Shown one piece after another: positions 61,428-64,000 of a stretch of DNA of 64,000 bases. Each line of letters starts with the position of its first letter. Positions within the stretch are counted from its first letter, which is position 1. The position numbers and the translations under genes were made by a program. Origin of the DNA: an uncultured Alphaproteobacteria bacterium (GTDB lineage: Bacteria > Pseudomonadota > Alphaproteobacteria > HIMB59 > GCA-002718135); contig CACGDO010000008.1 in NCBI GenBank assembly GCA_902571865.1, positions 1 through 64,000 of the forward strand, in the 5' to 3' direction. The notes below the pieces were generated by a model. The model did no database searches, was not told the DNA's origin, and saw nothing but the letters and a program-made list of their open reading frames with translations.

Positions 61428-62421
61428 AAGACAACTTGGAAAAACTGATATAAACTTAACAGCTATTGGTTTTGGTGGAGCGCCCTTAGGCAATTTATTT
61501 GAAAATCTTGATGAACGAAATTGCTATGACATACTTGAAAAAAGCTATCAAAAAGGAATCAATATTTATGATACATCACCTTTATATGGTTATGGATTAA
61601 GTGAACATAGATTAGGAAATTTTTTAAAAACTGTAGATGAGGATAGTTATTTTTTATCAACCAAAGTTGGAAGATATCTTACACCAGCAAATAAAGATAA
61701 TATAGATAGAGGGAGATTTGCAGGAAGTTTAAATTTTTCTCCTAATCTCGATTACTCTTATGACGGTGTGATGAGAGCATTTGAGCAATCATTACTAAGA
61801 TTAGCTGTTTCAAAAGTAGATATTTGTTTAATTCATGATGTAGATCGATTTAATTTTGGTGACGAGGTTGATCATTATTTTAAATTAGCAATGGATGGCG
61901 CGTATAAAGCTGTTCAAAAACTAAAAGAAGAAAAAGTTATCAAGGCTATTGGAGTTGGAGTAAATGACTCTGATATATGTGCAAGATTTGCAAATGCAGG
62001 TGATTTTGATTGTATGGTTCTTGCAGGCAGATATTCATTATTGGATCAAAACGCTCTTAATGATTTTTTCCCTATTGCTGAAAAAAATAATATAGGAATT
62101 ATTCTTGCAGGAATTTTTAATTCAGGAATTTTAGCTAAAGGTGTAGGTGAAAATATTACTTATTTTTATGATAAAATTCCAGAAGAAGTTAAACAACGAT
62201 ACTTAAAAATTGCAAATATTTGTAAAAAATATGATGTGCCTGTTCCGGCAGCAGCAATACAATTTTGCTATAATAATAAACTTGTCACCTCCATGATTTT
62301 AGGCATGGATAGGCTTGATCAAGTGGAGCAAAACTTAGATTTTTTAAATTTTCCTATCCCTGAAGATTTGTGGAAAGATTTACTTAATGAAAAACTAATT
62401 GATGCAAGATGTCCAATATGA
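61420..62421 (+). CDS. Aldo/keto reductase, L-fucose (D-threo-aldose) 1-dehydrogenase-like
   Basis: This 333-residue NAD(P)-dependent AKR has the fold starting GKTDINLTAIGFGGAPLGN, the catalytic Asp and Tyr in INIYDTSPLYGYGLSEHRLG, Lys in FLSTKVGR, and HDVDRFNFGDEV near residue 145. This resembles D-threo-aldose 1-dehydrogenases (L-fucose/L-galactose dehydrogenase). It would oxidise L-fucose to L-fucono-lactone, the first step of the non-phosphorylated route. The following genes encode the dehydratase and a lactonase-like hydrolase. It overlaps both neighbours, so it is part of one operon. Confidence 0.82.
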   Translation: MNKRQLGKTDINLTAIGFGGAPLGNLFENLDERNCYDILEKSYQKGINIYDTSPLYGYGLSEHRLGNFLKTVDEDSYFLSTKVGRYLTPANKDNIDRGRFAGSLNFSPNLDYSYDGVMRAFEQSLLRLAVSKVDICLIHDVDRFNFGDEVDHYFKLAMDGAYKAVQKLKEEKVIKAIGVGVNDSDICARFANAGDFDCMVLAGRYSLLDQNALNDFFPIAEKNNIGIILAGIFNSGILAKGVGENITYFYDKIPEEVKQRYLKIANICKKYDVPVPAAAIQFCYNNKLVTSMILGMDRLDQVEQNLDFLNFPIPEDLWKDLLNEKLIDARCPI

Positions 62422-63704
62422 AAATAATTGATATTACAACTCAGGATATTCGTTTTCCAACATCAAAAGATAATTTGGGAACTGATGCTGTTCATGTTGA
62501 TTGTGACTACTCTGCAACTTATGTTACAATATTTACTGATCAAAAAGATTTAACTGGTATTGGATTAACCTTTACTATTGGAAAAGGTAATGATCTTTGT
62601 TGTACCGTCATAGAATATTTTAAAGAATTTATAATTGGAAAAAATGTTGAAGAAATAGAAAAGGATATTGCATCCATATGGGAAAAAATTACAAACCACA
62701 GTCAATTAAGATGGGTAGGACCACAAAAAGGTGTAACACATCTTGCAGCTGCAGCTTTTTTTAATGCAATATGGGATTTAATTTCTAAATTTCATAAAAA
62801 ACCTCTTTGGAGATACATAATAGAATTAGAAACAAGAGATTTATTAGATAAACTCTCTTTTTCTTATATTGACGATGTAATTACTAAAGATGAAGCAGCT
62901 AAAATAATCGATCAGAAAAAAACAAATTTACCTTCAAATTTAGACGATTTAAATTCCACTATTTTTCCAGCATATACAACAGCGGCTGGTTGGTTAGGAT
63001 ATTCAGATGAAAAAATGAAAAGACTAGTTGAAGAAAATTTAAGTAAGGGCTGGACTCATTTTAAAATGAAAGTTGGTCAAGATATAGAAAGGGATATCCA
63101 TCGCTGCAAGTTAGTAAGAGAATTAATAGGTAATAAAAATAAATTAATGGTAGATTCCAATCAAATCTGGAGTGTAAATGAGACTATAGAAAATATTGGA
63201 AAACTAAAACAATTTGATATTTTATTCTATGAAGAACCAACCAACCCTGATGATGTATTAGGTTTTAAAAAAATTAAAGATGCACATCCAGATGTTAACC
63301 TAGCAACTGGAGAAATGATACAAAATAAAGTTATGTTTAAACAATTTATAGAAAATAAATCTTTAGATTACTGCCAAATTGATAGTTGTAGAATAGCAAG
63401 TATAAATGAAATTTTACCAGTTCTTTTAATAGCTAGTAAGTTTAATACTCCCGTTATTCCTCATGCAGGTGGCGTTGGTTTATGTGAATATGTTCAGCAT
63501 TTAAATCTAATCAACAAGTTTATAATTTCAAATCATGAATTATTATTAAGTGAATATGCAGAAAGCTGTTCAGAACATTTTGAAAATCCAGCAATAATTA
63601 AAGATGGCGGATATGTAACGCCTACAAATCCAGGTTATTCTGTAAAAATTAAAGATAGTTCTCTTAATGAATTTGATTATAATAATGGTACTTATTGGAA
63701 ATAA
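62418..63704 (+). CDS. L-fuconate dehydratase (enolase superfamily)
   Basis: This enzyme dehydrates L-fuconate to 2-keto-3-deoxy-L-fuconate. I prefer the start at 62418 (MKIIDITTQD, ATGA junction with the previous stop) over the ATG 9 bp upstream. The protein is about 428 residues. The base Lys pair is in FKMKVGQD near residue 215, metal ligands lie in LMVDSNQIWS (Asp), FYEEPTNPDD (Glu) and ATGEMI (Glu), and the catalytic His in IPHAGGVGLCEYVQHL near 350. The late CSEHFENPAIIKDGGY is also typical of fuconate dehydratases. It starts 4 bp before the AKR gene ends and abuts the next gene. Confidence 0.9.
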   Translation: MKIIDITTQDIRFPTSKDNLGTDAVHVDCDYSATYVTIFTDQKDLTGIGLTFTIGKGNDLCCTVIEYFKEFIIGKNVEEIEKDIASIWEKITNHSQLRWVGPQKGVTHLAAAAFFNAIWDLISKFHKKPLWRYIIELETRDLLDKLSFSYIDDVITKDEAAKIIDQKKTNLPSNLDDLNSTIFPAYTTAAGWLGYSDEKMKRLVEENLSKGWTHFKMKVGQDIERDIHRCKLVRELIGNKNKLMVDSNQIWSVNETIENIGKLKQFDILFYEEPTNPDDVLGFKKIKDAHPDVNLATGEMIQNKVMFKQFIENKSLDYCQIDSCRIASINEILPVLLIASKFNTPVIPHAGGVGLCEYVQHLNLINKFIISNHELLLSEYAESCSEHFENPAIIKDGGYVTPTNPGYSVKIKDSSLNEFDYNNGTYWK

Positions 63705-64000
63705 ATGTACGTAGATAGTCATCAACATTTTTGGAAACTTTCAAGAGGAGATTACTCATGGATGACTCCAGATATGAAAGTCTTATATAAAGATTTTTTT
63801 CCAGAAGATCTTGTGCCACTTATAAAACAAAAAAATATTACTAAAACAGTAATTGTCCAAGCTGCTGACACTGTTGCTGAAACAGAATTTACATTAAGTT
63901 TAGCATCTAAATATGAATTTATTGCAGGTGTGGTGGGTTGGGTTGATTTAGATAGTAACAATGCTAAAGATGACATTGATAAACTGTGTGAGAATAAATT
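63705..64000 (+). CDS. Amidohydrolase-family lactonase, L-fuconolactonase-like (cut by window edge)
   Basis: The open frame starts right after the dehydratase stop codon and runs off the right edge after about 98 residues. It begins MYVDSHQHFWKLSRGDYSWM with the His-x-His metal motif (HQH), typical of amidohydrolase-2 lactonases that open fucono- or rhamnono-lactones. The segment VIVQAADTVAETEFTLSLA also fits. In this operon it would hydrolyse L-fucono-lactone to fuconate, the step between the aldo/keto reductase and the dehydratase. The C-terminal two thirds are missing. Confidence 0.82.
   Translation, partial: MYVDSHQHFWKLSRGDYSWMTPDMKVLYKDFFPEDLVPLIKQKNITKTVIVQAADTVAETEFTLSLASKYEFIAGVVGWVDLDSNNAKDDIDKLCENK

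Noticed and set aside
1..64000. CRISPR array, tRNA genes, insertion sequences or prophage
   Set aside because: No regularly spaced repeats, cloverleaf-like sequences, transposase frames or phage structural genes were seen. The short AT-rich repeats in the gaps are explained by operators and base composition.

Overview
The window looks like chromosomal DNA from a streamlined, low-GC marine alphaproteobacterium. The evidence is very AT-rich sequence (roughly 30% GC by eye), short intergenic gaps, many ATGA/TAATG overlaps between cotranscribed genes, convergent genes that overlap tail to tail, and four ABC uptake systems for organic solutes with catabolic genes beside them. Assignment to a sugar-using, SAR11-like lineage (HIMB59 or AEGEAN-169 type) is inference from gene content and composition; no rRNA or other phylogenetic marker is present apart from a partial uvrC. 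I saw no tRNA, rRNA, CRISPR array, insertion sequence, phage gene or attachment site. No gene-free stretch exceeds about 170 bases.

Layout. 1-6.9 kb: partial uvrC, xsc (sulfoacetaldehyde acetyltransferase), a GMC oxidoreductase, a Na+/Ca2+-type exchanger, cysQ, and a small kinase/nucleotidyltransferase pair. 6.9-21 kb: the least explained region. It holds an HpsN/HisD-like dehydrogenase, five SnoaL/NTF2-fold genes carrying nine domains (one gene broken by a frameshift in an A-run), a bicupin, a short MetE-like protein, a LacI regulator, a sugar-type ABC importer without an ATPase, a HAD-like protein lacking its catalytic aspartates, and an SDR. Three promoter regions here carry the same 18-bp palindrome TATTCA-N6-TGAATA, so I read the region as one LacI-controlled regulon for an unidentified substrate. 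21-25.3 kb: an EamA permease and the taurine genes pta, tpa and ald, with a 26-bp inverted repeat between the divergent pta and tpa. 25.3-34.3 kb: a second MetE-like protein, a sulfatase/phosphonate-monoesterase, and a complete family-5 (oligopeptide-type) ABC importer.

34.3-43.8 kb: three Gfo/Idh/MocA oxidoreductases, an EamA permease, an aldose epimerase, the two sulfopyruvate decarboxylase subunits (comDE), a PfkB kinase, a 2-hydroxyacid dehydrogenase and a FucI-like isomerase. 43.9-51.2 kb: a complete sugar ABC importer followed by a GH31 glycosidase. 51.2-56.8 kb: glucuronate catabolism (uxaC, uxuB, uxuA) with an SDR and a ComC/Ldh-type dehydrogenase. 56.9-64 kb: a ribose-type ABC importer followed by oxidative L-fucose genes (dehydrogenase, fuconate dehydratase, partial lactonase).

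How it fits together. Taurine (Tpa, Ald) and sulfopyruvate (ComDE) converge on sulfoacetaldehyde, which Xsc and Pta convert to sulfite and acetyl-CoA. HpsN-, SlcC- and ComC-like dehydrogenases could feed dihydroxypropanesulfonate or sulfolactate into the same funnel. Uronate and fucose genes form parallel sugar branches. Each of the four ABC operons has a stem-loop directly after the binding-protein gene, and three of the four binding proteins have a predicted mature N-terminus Gly-Gly-His.
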